Origin: Taeniopygia guttata
Taxonomy: Eukaryota; Chordata; Aves; Passeriformes; Estrildidae
Length of the DNA stretch: 64,000 bases
Reading direction: 5' to 3'
Assembly (NCBI RefSeq): GCF_048771995.1
Contig: NC_133026.1
Span: forward strand, 106,840,501-106,904,500
The translations under genes were made by a program, and so were the position numbers. How positions within the stretch are numbered: position 1 is the first letter of the stretch; the number at the start of each line of letters is the position of its first letter. The notes under the pieces are model-generated. The model saw nothing but the letters and a program-made list of their open reading frames with translations. It ran no database searches and was not told the DNA's origin. This document shows, piece after piece, positions 12,828-27,412 of the stretch.

Positions 12828-15582
12828 GAAACCCAGGTCCACACATTTTTTCCAGATGCAGCCTCTTTGCTAGTAGAAAATCAGTCCTCTTACAGGGTCA
12901 AAGCTTATCCTTGGCTTCTGAGGAAGTTTTCTGAGCTTATATTTTCCAGTATCTCTTTCAATGCCTTGGATTAGTTGTCATGAACTTTCTTAGGCTTTCT
13001 AGATTTGATTCTTTAATTATATCTGTTTTCTGATGTATTCCACAAAACTTGCAGTGACTTTTGCTTTGATTGGCTTTCCTGCTGTGTTCCTGGCTATCAT
13101 TTCAGTGAGGATTGTTCAGCAGAGGTCCTCTCAGATCTGGAGAGTGTGCACTGCAAGGAAGGTCTGCTGGGTACTTACTGCCTTGCACTGGCTCCCAACC
13201 AGAACCTGTGGTGCTCACAGCTGCTGCACCTTTTTCGCCTGCAGCACATTCTGAATTAGCATGTACTGAAAATATTCATTTCACAGATGTTCAGCTTCAA
13301 ATTCCACTCTTTAGAAGACAAACTTTATTAGAAAAAAGAGCAGATTTTAAGGACAGAGTCTTCCCATGGACAAGTGGAACCAAAGTTTGTTCTTTGCTTT
13401 CTTTTTGGAGTAGTCTTTGCGCAGCAAAATGTCAGTACTTGAGACAGTTTATTTAATGCATATTAGTTGTTGCTCTGTGTGTCCTAGGTTATGATTACAC
13501 TTGATTCTTTGTGCTAGCCCTGAACTAATTAGATCAGCCACAGTAAGATCTGACCAGGGTTACCCACTATATTACAGCCCATATACTTAATGTGGGATTG
13601 TTGTGGTGGGATGGCTACAGGTGCATATATTTTGTATCCTCAGTTTTTTTATGCCCCTCTGGTATAAAATCTTAAAATAACTAGATGAAATGGATTTCTG
13701 CCATCGATTTCAAGGGAATCAGGATTTCTAGTTTTTGCTTTGCCTTTGGTGCAAGACTACAAAATCTCAAAGTAGTCTGAAGATGTCTTTTTCCTTTCTG
13801 TTGTAAAGCATAAATTTCACTTTTACCTTCATCACCAGGACAGACATTACCAGAAGCTATCCTTTGGACAGAAGGAACATGAAAACTGCAAAATTCTAGT
13901 TTGATGAATGCTTGTGAGGAATATTTTCAAATGTGTTTTTCCTCAAGGTTGCTGCTTCTGTGTGCAATAGTTGTTCATTTAATTCAGACAGCACCTGTCT
14001 CTGATCATTATTTTTTAGAGAGTTCTAGTAATCCATAAACTTAATCTGGAAAAGAAAACATACTGTTGCTAAAATAGTCTAGTAGAATCCCACTCCTGTT
14101 TTGATTACTAAGGTGCACATGCTGAAGCATTTTCTTCACTAGAGATATTTAGTCTCTACTGTGCCTTGCTTTGGTCTCCTTTCTCCTAATTTTATAGATG
14201 CTTTTTCTATCGCTGCTTCAGAATTTCCTTATCATTCTTATTGTAAAGGGTCCTCTAATATCAGCAGCTGATATGAACAGCCCTCCCAAGAGCAAAAATT
14301 CCATAGGTTCTTATTGTTGTAGACTATAAGAAGTATCACAAAACTGTTGGCTAGTATGATACCCTTCTAGTGAAGGTTCTATCCCAGCTCAGATTGCAGC
14401 TATAAATGCCATGAGGCATTGTGGATGGATAGGCACATAATGATGAACTTCCTCTCTGCCTGGAGTTAAAAATGGTTTATGTTAATGTCAGTCTTCCACT
14501 GCCAGGTTTTATGCTCTGCATCCACACTCTACATATGCTACTAATACTGGTGCTATTTCCCAGCTTTTTGGTGGTGAATATTTGCCCAGAAAAGGGCGTT
14601 TGAATACTCAAAGGAAAGGAAAGGAAAAATGCAGCCACAAATTCTCTCTTTGTCTTGTAATTATGATTGCTAGTATGGATCTGTTGACCTTTGCTTTGTT
14701 CGTTCTGCCTACTGTGATGATTACTGGAGTTGGGAGCTGGGCCTCTGTCTCAGCCATTCTGAATTGGCATATCTTCAAAGGCAGTGGCCTGCCTTCCTCA
14801 TTTCCTCTGGGACAGCATGTCCAGCACCGTCAGTGGAACAGAGGATCTTCTCTCACAAACCTTGTTGGTTTCCTTCTATTTTCTCTCTGTTTGGGGAGGG
14901 GAGGGTGAGCAGGTTCTGGCTGGATACCAATCCAAGGCAGTGGGTACACAGCAGACCTTGCAGACCTTGGATCTGAGAGGCCATTTGCTGATGCAGCCTT
15001 ACTGGAGGAATAGGCAGGAACATGGAAGGATGGCCATTCAGAGCAAAAGTGCCTGCAGATATCTCAGAGCATAATATCAGGGAAGAGATCCAGCTCAAGA
15101 GGGGACTGAACGAGGAGCTCTGTGGGTGTTTGGCTGTTGGCTGGGGTCAACCCACCAAAATGGTGATGTGAATAGCACCAGGGTGCTCTTGTATGACATA
15201 GAGGTAGCAAAATCAATTTTATGTGTTCTCTCATTTGGGTTAAAGGCGAGTTTATTCCTTCAACTGTCTTCTCACAGAATTCATAATGGATTCCAAAAAC
15301 TCATGGGAAAAAGAACAAAGGAAATCCTCTTGTTATATCTGGAACAGCAACCTGTGTTTCCATACATAACAAGATCCACTTATTTTGTTACTACTGCACC
15401 TTCAGTTCTTAAGACAGAAGAAATACATGGCTATGAGTAAAATATATTGTAATATATTACAAACTAGAATATTTTGATTGTGTACTCTTATAACAGGCTT
15501 TTGTGTGCTCAAAAGTACCAATGTTTCTGCTGTTAAGCTACTATGAACTGGCCAAATAACTACTGGAAACTAAAAAAAAATT

Positions 15583-15733
15583 AACATATATATTAACATA
15601 TATGTATATATATACACACATACATATATATGTGTGTCTATACGTGTATACACACAAATATATACACATATATATGCACACACATATAATATACATATAT
15701 ATACACATATATATTTTATATATACATACACAC
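15583..15733. repeat. AT/CA-rich microsatellite (TATA, CACATA words)
   Basis: Imperfect TA, CATA and CACA repeats over about 150 nt. A 70-codon Tyr/Ile/His-rich open frame across it is an artefact. Confidence 0.9.
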
Positions 15734-16661
15734 GGACTATCAATTTTCCAAAGAAAGGTCTCTTCCCTGCAGCTAATGAAAAAAAAAAAAGAGAGAAAAA
15801 TATTCCTTAATTAAGCAGAGTTATAAAACAGTATAAGTTTATAAAACAGTAAAAGAATTTGTTTTTATCAAATTTAGCAATTGGACAGCAGTTTGCTTAG
15901 AATTACTGAGATCAGAAAAGAATTTCCAGTTTTCTGCCTGAGTAAAAAGCTGAATATTTAAGTTCTCACTTTAGAAACACAGTCCTCCCATAGCTGCAAG
16001 TGCTGAACTGTACTGCACTGTTTACAGCCTGGGACATTTTGGGAGAATTTCAGTGTAATGACTCAATTTGCTGTCACCTGGGATGGCTAAGGAACAGGCT
16101 CACCTTCCTTTTCACCATACCTTACACAACATGGTGTAATCTACAACAGAAAGATGTGGTGGGCTGCTGGAAGTGGTAATGAAGTCACTGCAGCCAAAAA
16201 ACCTTGCATTCAACTACTAGAACACACCAAATTTCAGTGCTGAAGTTTGCAAATCTGTAAGAAATGAGTGTCATAAACCCACAGATAAGCAGTATTTCCT
16301 GAGCTCTTAATGTAATTTTCCTTTCAACACTCCTACAGTCCTGGAATTTGTAATGTTTCTTTTGGTACTGAAGCTGTAGATAGAAGAATGCAAGAATGTC
16401 TGTGTATATTTAAGATACTAATCCCAGATTATTTTTAAAAGTCAGTGCTGAGGTAACATTAAAGAAGAAAGAACTGATGAAGTGGTTTGGTTTTGGTTTT
16501 TCTGGTCATGAACTAAACATGCAGCATTTACATTTCTTAGGGATGGTGATTCTTCTCCAAAGGGCAGAGACAAAGTAATCTAATAATTTAAATATGAGAT
16601 AATTTTATAGACTTACGCTCAAGTTCAGTATTTGTGTTGGCTGAAATGATGGGCTACGCAC

Positions 16662-16691
16662 TGTTTTCCAAAGCAAAAGCTTTGGAAAACA
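16662..16691. repeat. 13-bp perfect inverted repeat, AAAA loop
   Basis: The arm TGTTTTCCAAAGC pairs exactly with GCTTTGGAAAACA. Confidence 0.85.
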
Positions 16692-18239
16692 AGATGACCT
16701 ACCATCTTACAGTACCTCTCTTATATGTTTTTGAGAATTAGGGTGTTTTAAAAGTCAGGCCCCCAACAGACTTGCAGCAGAAGTACAGAAGTACAAGAGT
16801 ACAAAAACACAATAGCGTCTATTTCATTGAATCTAGCCAAGTGCTGACTGCAATTAATTCCATTGTGCTGACAGGCTAATCCTTGGCAGCTTTCAAACTC
16901 CACAAATAAAAAACATTAACTTATCTTCTGAAGCCTCTGAACTTGTCTTAAACCTGTTGCTTTGCCATTACCCAAGTGTGAGCCTTTCTTGTTGTCTTAC
17001 AGTGTCGAGAGTGCTGTACTGGATGCACTTAAGTGAAGCTGCAGGCACTGAGACATTCAAAGAGAGTTTCCCAATAAGGGGGAAAGTGGTAGAGTCAAGA
17101 TTTCCTGAAATTATTTCCCCTTGACAGACCATAAATGCAAATGAGTTTGTTCCTTTGCAGGACAGTGTAAGGAGGTAACACTTCCTTCTGTAGGAATTAA
17201 CACCATTTTTCCCTTCCCACTTCCATTACTTTCTGCATAACCACCTGTTTTTCCTCTCTGGAGGCCCAGGCACAAACATATAAGAATACTTTTAATTTTC
17301 TTTGGCCTCACTCCACTGTTTCAAGTCTTTTTGCAGGTGTTCTTTTCAAGCTCTCACTTGACTGATGTCTCTCCATCATTGAGCTTTCTGCACAAAATGT
17401 GTTCCTGTAGATGTTGTTGGCAGGCACTGGGTGTTTGGATAGCTCTGAATTGTTTTATACTAGAGGTAGTGGGGATTAAACATAATTAATCTCCCTCCTC
17501 CATCAGTCTTTCCCTTTTACCCATCTAATTGCACTGGTGTTGCATTTATGTAATTCAGTTACACAATCCTGGCTATGTATCTTTGTAAGCTGATGTCTGG
17601 ATGGGGCACCATCAGAAAGAGCTGTTCAGTCAACCAGGAGGTGACAGTGGGAAATCATTGTCCCTGGCCAGACAAACAGATGTTGCAGCTCTGCCAACCA
17701 CTGATGCTGACAAAGGTTCAGCTGGGTTACAGCAAATTTTGCCCTAATCAGGATGCTAAGTCTAAGGTTTCCCTAGCAACAGGAGCCGTAAGTCCAAAGT
17801 GACATCTCATTTCCACTAATCTTTTATTTCATTTTCAGTTGGTAATTGCAGGTAAATCCTCCAGCAGCGGTTCCAAAGAAGGATGAAGTGGTCAATACAT
17901 TTCATTCTGCTGCCTACAAATACGAGTGTATTAAGGAGCAGTTTCATCAATTTTTTATCTGAGACACTTAATGTGTGTATCAATAAGCACTATCTAAAGT
18001 TGATAGGTTCTCCTTTGCAAAATTATGGCATACACTAGCAATGAAATATAAACTTTTCCAGTGATATGACTAAATAGAAGGACAGCTTATATTACTGAAG
18101 CTGAGGTATATCATTTTAATAAGAGAACTGAAAATAAAATTCTTATCATGTTTCTCAATAGCACTGTGGACTTTCCTATTACTCAAGTGGTATCTCTATT
18201 ACTAACAGCAGAAATAACAAAAAGAGAAGTGCCATGATT

Positions 18240-18274
18240 CCCCCCCCCTTTTTTTTTTTTTCTTTTTTTTTTTG
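18240..18274. repeat. C8-T13-C-T11 homopolymer block
   Basis: A run of C is followed by two runs of T. Nothing suggests a retroposon tail with a body on either side. Confidence 0.9.
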
Positions 18275-19779
18275 CCAGTTATAGTTAACCAGCACCCTCA
18301 GTCTCTGAAAGATGAAAAAAATTTGGGAGGATCAGTTAACATTAGAGAGGAGATTTATAGAACATTTGCAAACATCTGGCAATAATTGCAGGGGTGAGCT
18401 GTTATAAAGTAAAGCATGGCACTGCTCATTCCACATTAGATCAGCTCTCTGCCATGTCATTGCTTTGCAAAGGGAGCACTTCACAATATCTGCACTGGCT
18501 CCGGTGAGTTTCTGGGGAGTCTCAAGCGGAGATTGAAAGAGTGTGTCTTGCTCTCTGGGTGAGAGCAAGCAGTTGTGATCAGCAGCTGTCCTAGGGCTAG
18601 AAACCTTAACAGATATGTAAAAAGGGACTAGAGTTTTTGCCCTGTGCTTTTCCTGTTTCCTTAGAAAAGAAGCTCATGTTTCTTGCTAGGACTAACAGAT
18701 CTTGGTTTTGGCTGAGGTTTTTGGTAAGGCAGAAGAATATTTAATGAGTAAATGACTTAAAAGACACATGAATGTCTGGTGTAAGTTGCTACTTTTCAAA
18801 TGTTGAAAAAGTATTCCCTTTCTTTTTATGAGAGACAGATTTGGTTTTGAAAGGACAAGTCAATCTTGATAGACTTGATATTTCTCTTATAGTCTCATAC
18901 TGTAGATTTTTCCAAGGAGTAGAAGCTGTGGTGTAATGATTTGAAAACGGAATATAAAGATTTAGAGAGAGAGAAAAGCAGGCTATGTCTTAGTATTTAT
19001 ATTGCCACTGACTAAAATGAGTAGTTTGTCCAAAACTGATCTCTGCTAATTTAGTTAGCAAAAGACAAAAGAACAATTTCTCTGTTAGTAACTGGTTTGC
19101 CATTACAAATGAGTTTTGAACTTCCTGAATGGTATTCAAAGGAATGGAAAAGGAGCAGGAAGAAGAGAAGAAAAGGCAGGGAATAAAGGACACAGAGCTT
19201 GTATTTCTGATCATCATGGTCTTCCAGGAATAGAAGTAGCACATTTCAAGCTGCTTGCCCTTTGCTTTCAGCAGTGGGAGTCCCCTCCGGCATTTATGTC
19301 TCAAACACTCCCTTTGGCTGCTCAGCCTGAGACTTAATAAGCAAGGACACAAGCTACTAACAAAAGAAAAAATGTTCCACTTATTATTCACTCTTAGAGC
19401 AATACTTAGAGCACTTTCTTTGTTTATTTAACACAGGTAAATGTAGTGCAGGCAAAGCCAAAACAGCAAATACATCAATCTCAACTGCATAACAATTGCC
19501 CAATTTCCATCTGACTCTCAGGCATACGCCTGGGTCCTTAGCATAACCAGTGAGCAGCTGCCTGGAGTCTGCCCTGCTAAGGGTTCAGACAGTCTGTTTG
19601 GTTTGTTTGAAGCTGTCCAGACTTCCTCTACCTTTCTTTCTCTAATTTATCTTTTTTTTTTTTTTCTTCCTACACGTTTGGATTCCCTTTACATATCTGC
19701 TTCCTGGTCAACTTAAATATCGAGAAAAGCATGCAAACCCAAACTATGGTTTTTCAGCAAAGAGCACAGAACACACAAA

Positions 19780-20205
19780 TATCATGCTGGAAAGGACATA
19801 AAAAGTCATCTGGTCCTTCCCTCTACCCGAGGCAGGATCAACTGCCATTTCTGACAGATCTTTCTCTGACTTGCTCCCGAAGATCTCCCAGGACATTTAT
19901 TTAGAACACTCTCCTGCCAATGCATTCCTTATCCTTATAATTTCCAGGCTTTTTCTTTTATTACATATGAATTTTCTGATTGAAGTGAAATCCATTATTT
20001 CCCGATATTTCCATCCAGCAGACTCTCTTCCAGATGTCTCTTCTGGAGACTAAGAGTTATTCAGGTTGTTAGTATTTCCTATTTTCTAGCCCTATTTTCT
20101 AGCCCTCTGATTATGCTTGTTTGCTCTCCTCTAGACTATCGCCACTTGGTCTACCTCCTTCTTGAAGTTCTGTGCCCAGATCTCATAGTATTCTGAACAG
20201 AATGG
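19780..20205 (-). mobile_element. Old CR1-type LINE fragment
   Basis: Read on the minus strand it shows the order of a sauropsid CR1: a segment for 'gggcacagaacttcaagaag' and 'tctagaggagagcaaac', then the 3' UTR words near GACCAGATGACTTTTT. It is heavily diverged with internal gaps and a 13-bp duplication (TATTTTCTAGCCC twice) near 20080-20105. The family assignment is from memory of CR1 sequence. Confidence 0.65.
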
Positions 20206-23200
20206 AAAAATAAATCTCCATCAAGTTTGGTTTTTTTTTTTTTACAAGTGTCATGAAGAAAATTTCTCCCAATTGCTCAAAATAATTTTTTATTTAGAGG
20301 AGGATCCTCCAGCTGCAGTCCAGTGGGAAGGAACCCACAGGGTTGCCACTCATAGACTTTGGTCTGTGGGGCCCTCTGCAGAATCTGACAGACCCTGCAG
20401 GAGTCAGGTAGGCTGGACACTGGTCCCTAACAGAGCCAGCGAAATTTGCTGCCTGATGTGTTTACCAGCACTGATGCCAGGCTGTGCTAGATTTACTCAT
20501 TGCTTAATTGTGTCAGGTAGACAACTGTCAGCTTACAGTCCCAGTAAGAGCACAGCAAATGACTGTGATAGGCACACTGAGGAGGCAGAGCAGACGGGAA
20601 GTCAAGCATATTCCTTGTTTCTGAGCACTCCCAGGGACAGAATCTTGTACAGGGGAGCCTTTTTCCCCAGGGCAACTCATCCTGCTTAAAACCATGTGAA
20701 ATTCAGGGATAAAATAACTGGTCTGTCAAGAAATTTAGCTAGTGGAAGCAGAGGCAAGCAGGTACCAAAGGACCTTTGTACTCTCTAAGGTCATCTGTAG
20801 AGTCAGACTTTTCTCACAAAATTGTTTGTACATCCATGTCTCATTTGGGCGGAAAAGGGAAACATTCCAGTCTGAAGGAACAAAGGCTTTATTTGATTTG
20901 CTGGTTGCTGTCTTGAAAGGCTCTTGTCAGCCTGACTTTTGCCTAGGGGGAGAGAATTGCCATGGTGTGAGGCTTGCAGGCAGATGGCTGGAAGCAAGCA
21001 CCAGGCTCATCGCCTCCCCATCAGCCCAGCTGTAGCTCCCAGATTGGAAGGATCTCACGCTCTTTGCCTCTAGGTAGAAAACGTGAATGATAAGAGCCTG
21101 ACAGAAATGTCAGCTTCCAGCTGCGTGACAATTCCTCTCCAACACAAATCTAAAAATAAGAGTCAGGTAAAATTGAAAATTCTCAAAGAATTATTATCTG
21201 ATAGACAGTTATTAAAACAGCATTTTCCACAGGAAAAAAAAATGACATCTTTTCCTCTCTGACAGGAAACTGCCAACCATTTCCACTCACTGGTGCCTCA
21301 AAATCTTTCCATTCTTTTCCAGATGCTCTTTTGTCAGGAGCAGTTGCCTCTGATTTCCCTCTTGCAACCCCTCTCACATCCTCTCCTATGACAGTCTCCC
21401 TGCTCACCTCACCTGCCCATGTTCTTCCTACCTTTCCCCCTCTAGTCAGTGCCCCCTGCTTTTCCAACAAGAATAAAAAAGGGAGAAGGCAGAAGGCAGC
21501 AGAACTTGCCAATCAGAGATAACTTGCTTGGATATTATATTGCTTGGAAATTATAGCGCAGAGTGCTCAGTGATGCCAGCTTTCATTATTCCTTCTTAAT
21601 TCTTTCACTCTATTCAGAGTTAAAATTTGTTAGGTCAATTCTACTCCCATAATTATACTGTATATTGCATTATGACATTTCAACTTTAGCAGAAATCTCT
21701 AAATCTACACGTAGCTGAACTGAGGGAAAGTGGGGAGGGAAGGCAAGGAGAAGAAGGAACTATAAGAAAGCTACAACCTCCTGGATAGTCACATCTACAA
21801 CCTACTGGGTACTCCATCTTGCTTAGCTTTAATTTACTGTTGAAACCAGGACACCATTGGAAACCTGTTTGCTGACTTTGTGTCACTGTTTACATCCATT
21901 GGCTATTACTCACTGGCACTTAGGGAGATCCTGAACTCCAGTTCTGTCCAATCAGCTCACTGGGAACTCAGCTAACATCCCAACATATTGCAGGATTCAT
22001 CACCTGTGCTTGTGTGTCTGCCATCTGTTTTTTGCAATGCTTTCCAGCGCTGTTGGTTCTGGGGTGGAGCCCTTCTTCAGTGGGGTGAGAAATAAGAACC
22101 CAGCCAACCTGTGGTTGCAGACAGAGCAAGATGCCATACTTTTCCTTGGGATTCCCTCTAAATTTAACGCAGCTTCTCTGGGCCCCCTGCTGACATCTTC
22201 AGTAGGAATTTTTAATGTGTGCACTGCAAGCCTCACCTTCTGCATTTCTTCATCTTACGTGTATTTATGTGAGGCCAAGTAATGTGACATTCAGCTGGGG
22301 ACGCTGAACAGAAATAGTGTGTTGGCTGGCTCTTGCTTGGGGGTCAGAGGAGTGAGCAAAGCCAGCACACCAGCATCATTTCCTTCCCCTATACATCCAG
22401 TTTCCCACAAAGAATTGTCTACAGAAGTCACTGCTTTCTGCCAGCTAGCAATACCCTGTTACGACTAATTGCAAAAGCCATTAATAAAAGAGGGGAGGGG
22501 GGAAGCAAGACACAAAAGGGAATAAATACTGTACATAGCCGGAAGGCCTTTCCCTCCTACACATATGATTCACTGTTGTTCCTTGCCTCACATGGGAAAA
22601 TGTTGTCCTGCTGAATACGTACCTTAAAGGCAACTCTGCCTCAGAGACATCACATATGCATATTGATAACATGCACTTTGTAGTGCCTAGAGATGTTTTT
22701 AACGAGGCTTGCTGAAATGTACCAACAACTTCTCTCTTCTCCTTCTGTGTGCCACAGATGATTTTTAAATGTGTTTCCTGGTGGTCTCTATTCCCTGTGA
22801 GAAAGCAAAAGGATAGCACAGACAATAATTCAGGATGGCAGGAGAGGTGAGAAATGGCTTTCTAGCCTCCCCAGCTGCGCAGGCTTGCATGAGCCCGGGG
22901 TCTCCATTTCCCTTGAAACCTCCCTATAAGCTCTTGGGGTTTTTCACACAAGACCAAAGAGACACATGAAGCATCACTTAATCAGCCCTTAGGGGGTAGG
23001 CCAGGTGAGAGGCCACTCTGCCAGCAGCAGGGTGGGTGCAGAACCACTCGTGTGTGTCACTCCATGGGGCTCACACACCATAAAATTCCACCTACCCCTG
23101 CACTTCTAATTGACATTACTACGTGGCTGACAGTGGACAGGTGAAGTTTTCTTGCAATCTCAAAGTGTTGGGAAGAGTCTTGTGCATTGAGTCCTTCCAA

Positions 23201-25576
23201 GTGTTAGCTTCTAGTGTCCTCTTGTGTAGCTGTTCTTATCTATCACTGTTTAATTAATGTAATTTATTTTCAATATCTACCTTATGGTGTCATGAGCAAT
23301 TAAAATGAAGATTTAGAGTCATTAGAGTCATTGGAAGCATGATTGCAGAAACACGGATGTCTCACACACCCCATTCTGTCCTCTGTGGGATGGTGGGTAC
23401 CGTTGTACCCTGAAGATACTTTTCTTATCCCTTTCTACCCCTGGAAAATATGTATAATTGAAACTGCTGCATTCATGTTCTACAAAAGGTTACACAGAGG
23501 CTACCTGCTCCAGAGCATGTGTCTGGAGAGCAAACCCACAGTGTCCACCATCACTCCATTTGTGGACATTTGCTGTCCAAAGCCACTGAGAAAGATGTGC
23601 TTGGAAAGATGTGCAGGCAGCAGGTCACACCTGAAAATGTGGGGGGTATGACTTTTCTTGCCCAGGACTGCATTTGAAGGAGGGCAAAGGCATGGCATGA
23701 CCCATCCCCCCGGTGACTAGTAGAGAGGTGGCTGCTGGTCATCACCAGTAGTGCACCACGTGCTTCATCCACCTCTTCACAGACCGAAACCAGACCGTAC
23801 TGTGCTTGGAAGCATTATTTAAGTATATACAAGCAAGATTTAAATAACTGTATTCAGGCATCAGAATCAGCTATTTGCAGTGGAATAAATTCACCACAGT
23901 GCTGCTGTTAGTCTGTCTCATCACCTGGCTTGGCTCATTTAAAATTTGCTGCTGTGTCCCTCTGCTGGGGCAGCCAGGAAAGAGATGGAGGAGAGGTGGA
24001 GGAACTGCAGTTGGATGTGGATGCACTTGCACATCTCTCCCTCGCACTGGGCAGTGCTAATGGGATTTGGTGAAGCCTCCATACTCCCTTTTTTACCCAC
24101 AGAAAATTTGTACCACACACTTTCTTGAAATCCTGGTCTCTTCTTGCTTTTAACTGCTGAAACAATGAAGGTGGGGTGGGGGGTGCATTAAATATAACAG
24201 CTGTTGTAGTGGCTGATAGATTATGATACAATTCCTGGCTGGTGCTGGAAATCAGAGAACTTGCCTAGAGTGATAGTTCTAGAATTTAAACATAAGAAAC
24301 TACTCTTTCCTGACATCCCCCCTCTCCCCCACCCTTTAAGAAAATCAATTGCTATTCATTGTGGGCATAATCAAATTTATATGTCCATCATTGAAAGGTA
24401 TTTTTATCTTATATTAAAAATCTTACTGAGCCAATTTAGAAATCTAGAGATTTTCAAATACAGTTAAAAATATTCCTGAAAGGCAGTGTGCTTGTTTGCT
24501 TGCTTGCTTCTTTCTCTCTACTGAAATAAATTTTTGGATTTCCACTTTTATTGACATGTCACTGCAGATGACATACTCTTCAAATCCATAGAATTCATTA
24601 CTAAAATAAATGAAATTTTTAGGTAACCTCAGATAAATTATCATTGTCAGCATCATGAATGAACTCAGATTCATTATAATATAATTTTCACAGCAAAATG
24701 TCTTTGGGGGAAAGCAGATCCTTGCTTGAAAAGAGCATACACAAGTGGGACACACATGAAGAGGCACGCTCTAGGCCTGGTTGTGAAAGCACATAGATTG
24801 CTTCTAGGAAAAATGAAAATAAATCTGCAAAATTTGGTGAAGTTTGTCAGGCATCACACCACCACACAGGTTTGATTATAGAAGATGTCACCTCTCTGGT
24901 ACAGGACTCTGAATAATTGTCATGTTTTCTAGAGGGAAAGATGCTCTGGCTGTTGGCACAAACAAAGATCTCCCTGGGAACCTGACAGTGTGAGAATGAG
25001 TGAAGAAGTGGAGACAATGCAGTGCTTCACCTTAACCATCATGTCCAAGTATCCTCACCGTGTACTCCTCAGCTTGGTACACTTTTAAATGCCATTTGGT
25101 CCTAATTTTCTTTGCTTTCTTCTGCCTAAGTTGAGCATTACAAAGAATGGTTTTCTCCATGCTTTTGTTAAGAAGAGGTAGGAGCTTGCTTTTAATTTTG
25201 GATAAAGTTCTTTCATTGACTTTATTTCGTCTACACATATTCTGCAAAATGTACTTCAGCTCTCATAGAACATTTGAGTGTTATCCAGTATCAGCTCGTT
25301 TATATCCCTGCAGATATATGGAGAGTTTCCCAGCCTTGAAAGCAAAAATCAAGAGACTAGAATTGGCAGCTATTGGCATTCATTTGGATGGGAGTTTTCC
25401 TGTTCCTTGCACAGGTCTATATTATTTTATCTTTTTAGAATTTATTCTTTTATTTTGGGGACTGCTGGAGGGGAAGCTGAGGAAGAAAAACAGAAGCCTT
25501 AAGGTAATGACTCAAGTAAGAGTGTTCACACCTTCATTTTCTGTGTGTGTTAAAACAAGAAGGGAAGAATGAAGGC

Positions 25577-25610
25577 AGGCAAATGCAGCTAAGAGGCAAA
25601 TGCAGTTAAG
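25577..25610. repeat. 17-bp tandem duplication
   Basis: AGGCAAATGCAGCTAAG is repeated at once with a single C-to-T difference, so it is a recent local duplication. Confidence 0.85.
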
Positions 25611-27364
25611 AAAACCAAGCAATGCTCACTGAGAGCCGCTGGCAGCAGAGACAGGAGTGGGGTGATGAGCTCCCTGCTGCGACACACGCCCTTCCTTTCA
25701 TGGCTGGGGTCACCAGTGGCTGTCACACAGGTCCAGTGCCAGGGGAGGAGAGGGGTGAAGGTCTGTGCTTCATACATGATGGATGGCCACCACAGGCAGC
25801 AAGTGTAGGGGCAGGGTAGGGGGAAGACAACGACAAGGAGGACTCAAGGATGAAGAAGGAATTCCATTAGGAAGGATGGGCAGCGTACAGTGAAACAGAA
25901 GAAGGAAGAGGTATTGTAAACCAAAGTCTGTCGGTAAAGCACAGGTGAATGTAAACCAGCTATGAATTAATTCAGGCTGGAAAGTTACGAGAAGTTTTCT
26001 AATTTTGAGACCTGTAACCTCTGGAGCAACCTTTCAATTAGAGCAGCTACAGAAAAACTGGTAATCATAACTTTAGGAAAGTTAGGACTTTAGGAAAGGT
26101 TGAAGTATTGGGTAGAAAGTATTGCAGTCTATTGTTATAAGAGACATAGGACTGGGCTCTGTAGCCTATGAGATCCTTTGCTGATCTGTGTTCCCAATTA
26201 AATGAAGTAGGGTTTTTTTGCTGTGTATTAAGCTGGGGGGATGTGAACAAACATCTCATAGGCACAGAAGCCTTTCTGTTCCTCCTAGAGCTTCCCTACC
26301 AGCAGTCTCCTTGACAGCACAAACCTTGCTGTAAACAGTAAAGTAAATGCAAGGCTTGAAGAACAAAAATGTGCATCCAGGGAATTATGTTAAACAGGGA
26401 AGCTCTCAACTGCTTCTCTGCAGGTTAATAAGAAGGGCCATATTCTGACATCCTCACTTCTTGTCTACCAGAAAAAGCATTTATTCTGACATGGAAAACT
26501 ATAACTTGGTGACAGAAGCTGACTTAGTTACAAAATTCCTGTCAAATCATCAAACAGAAAGTACAAAAAGAACATATAAGGGTCATTGAACTGTGTTCCC
26601 AAGGGCTGGGCAGAGATGGTGTAAGTCTAGACAGCATCACCTTACACTACTTATTTCTAAGGGAAGCAGGGCCAAAATAATACATTTTGGATAGATTTAT
26701 CACAGCTTTTTAGCACAATTCCAGCGGGGTTTGATTCAGATGAAATCCAGAGTGAGCCTGCAGGTTGATTTCTATTTACTGAGGACCATTTCATTATTTT
26801 TTTTTTTGTAGAAAATATAATCGACCTCAGTGTAAATATTCAGTTATTGGAACTGCCTAATTATTATATTATTAAAATGAAGGATGGGTTTTAGAAAGAT
26901 TAACTGCAGCAGAATAAGCAACAACAGAAGCTGCCTGGTTGACAGAAAAAGTGTTTAGTCTCTTTTCTTCTTATTTTCTTTTTTTTTTTTTTAATATTAA
27001 GGTGGATGGGCATGCTGAAGCAAATGTAAAAGACAAAGAGCCAGAGGGAAAGTAGAAACACAAATACACTGCAGTCAGAAATATCAGGGTGTGCATGCAT
27101 GGCTCCTGGGCACAACTATGACCTGCACCCCAGGACAACAGGTCATCCCAGGAATAGCCTCTGCTTGGAGCACGCAGCATCGTTGGCGAGGAATCACACG
27201 TACCGTGTACCATCATGTGGTGCCAGGTTTTATTTTGATGGAGAAGCCAGGAGCCTGGCAGGGTGTTGAATTTATTTTCCTCACACACATGAGGTTGGGT
27301 TAGCTTTGCAACTGGAAATGTAGTCAGAGTATATTAGGGAAACATAGAGTTTGCCCCTTGCTCT

Positions 27365-27412
27365 GTTTTTTTTTTCTGGTTTTTTTTTTTTTTTTTTGGT
27401 TTTTTTTTTTTT
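27365..27412. repeat. T-rich tract with GG interruptions
   Basis: Three long T runs are separated by CTGG and GG. Confidence 0.9.

Larger units (their letters stand above)
7814..19779. other. Intergenic, no gene recognised
   Basis: AT-rich unique-looking sequence with the microsatellites and hairpin listed separately. Open frames are short (about 138 codons or fewer) and unrecognised. Confidence 0.7.

Noticed and set aside
15602..15814. 70-codon Tyr/Ile/His-rich frame
   Set aside because: It is a translation of an AT/CA microsatellite.
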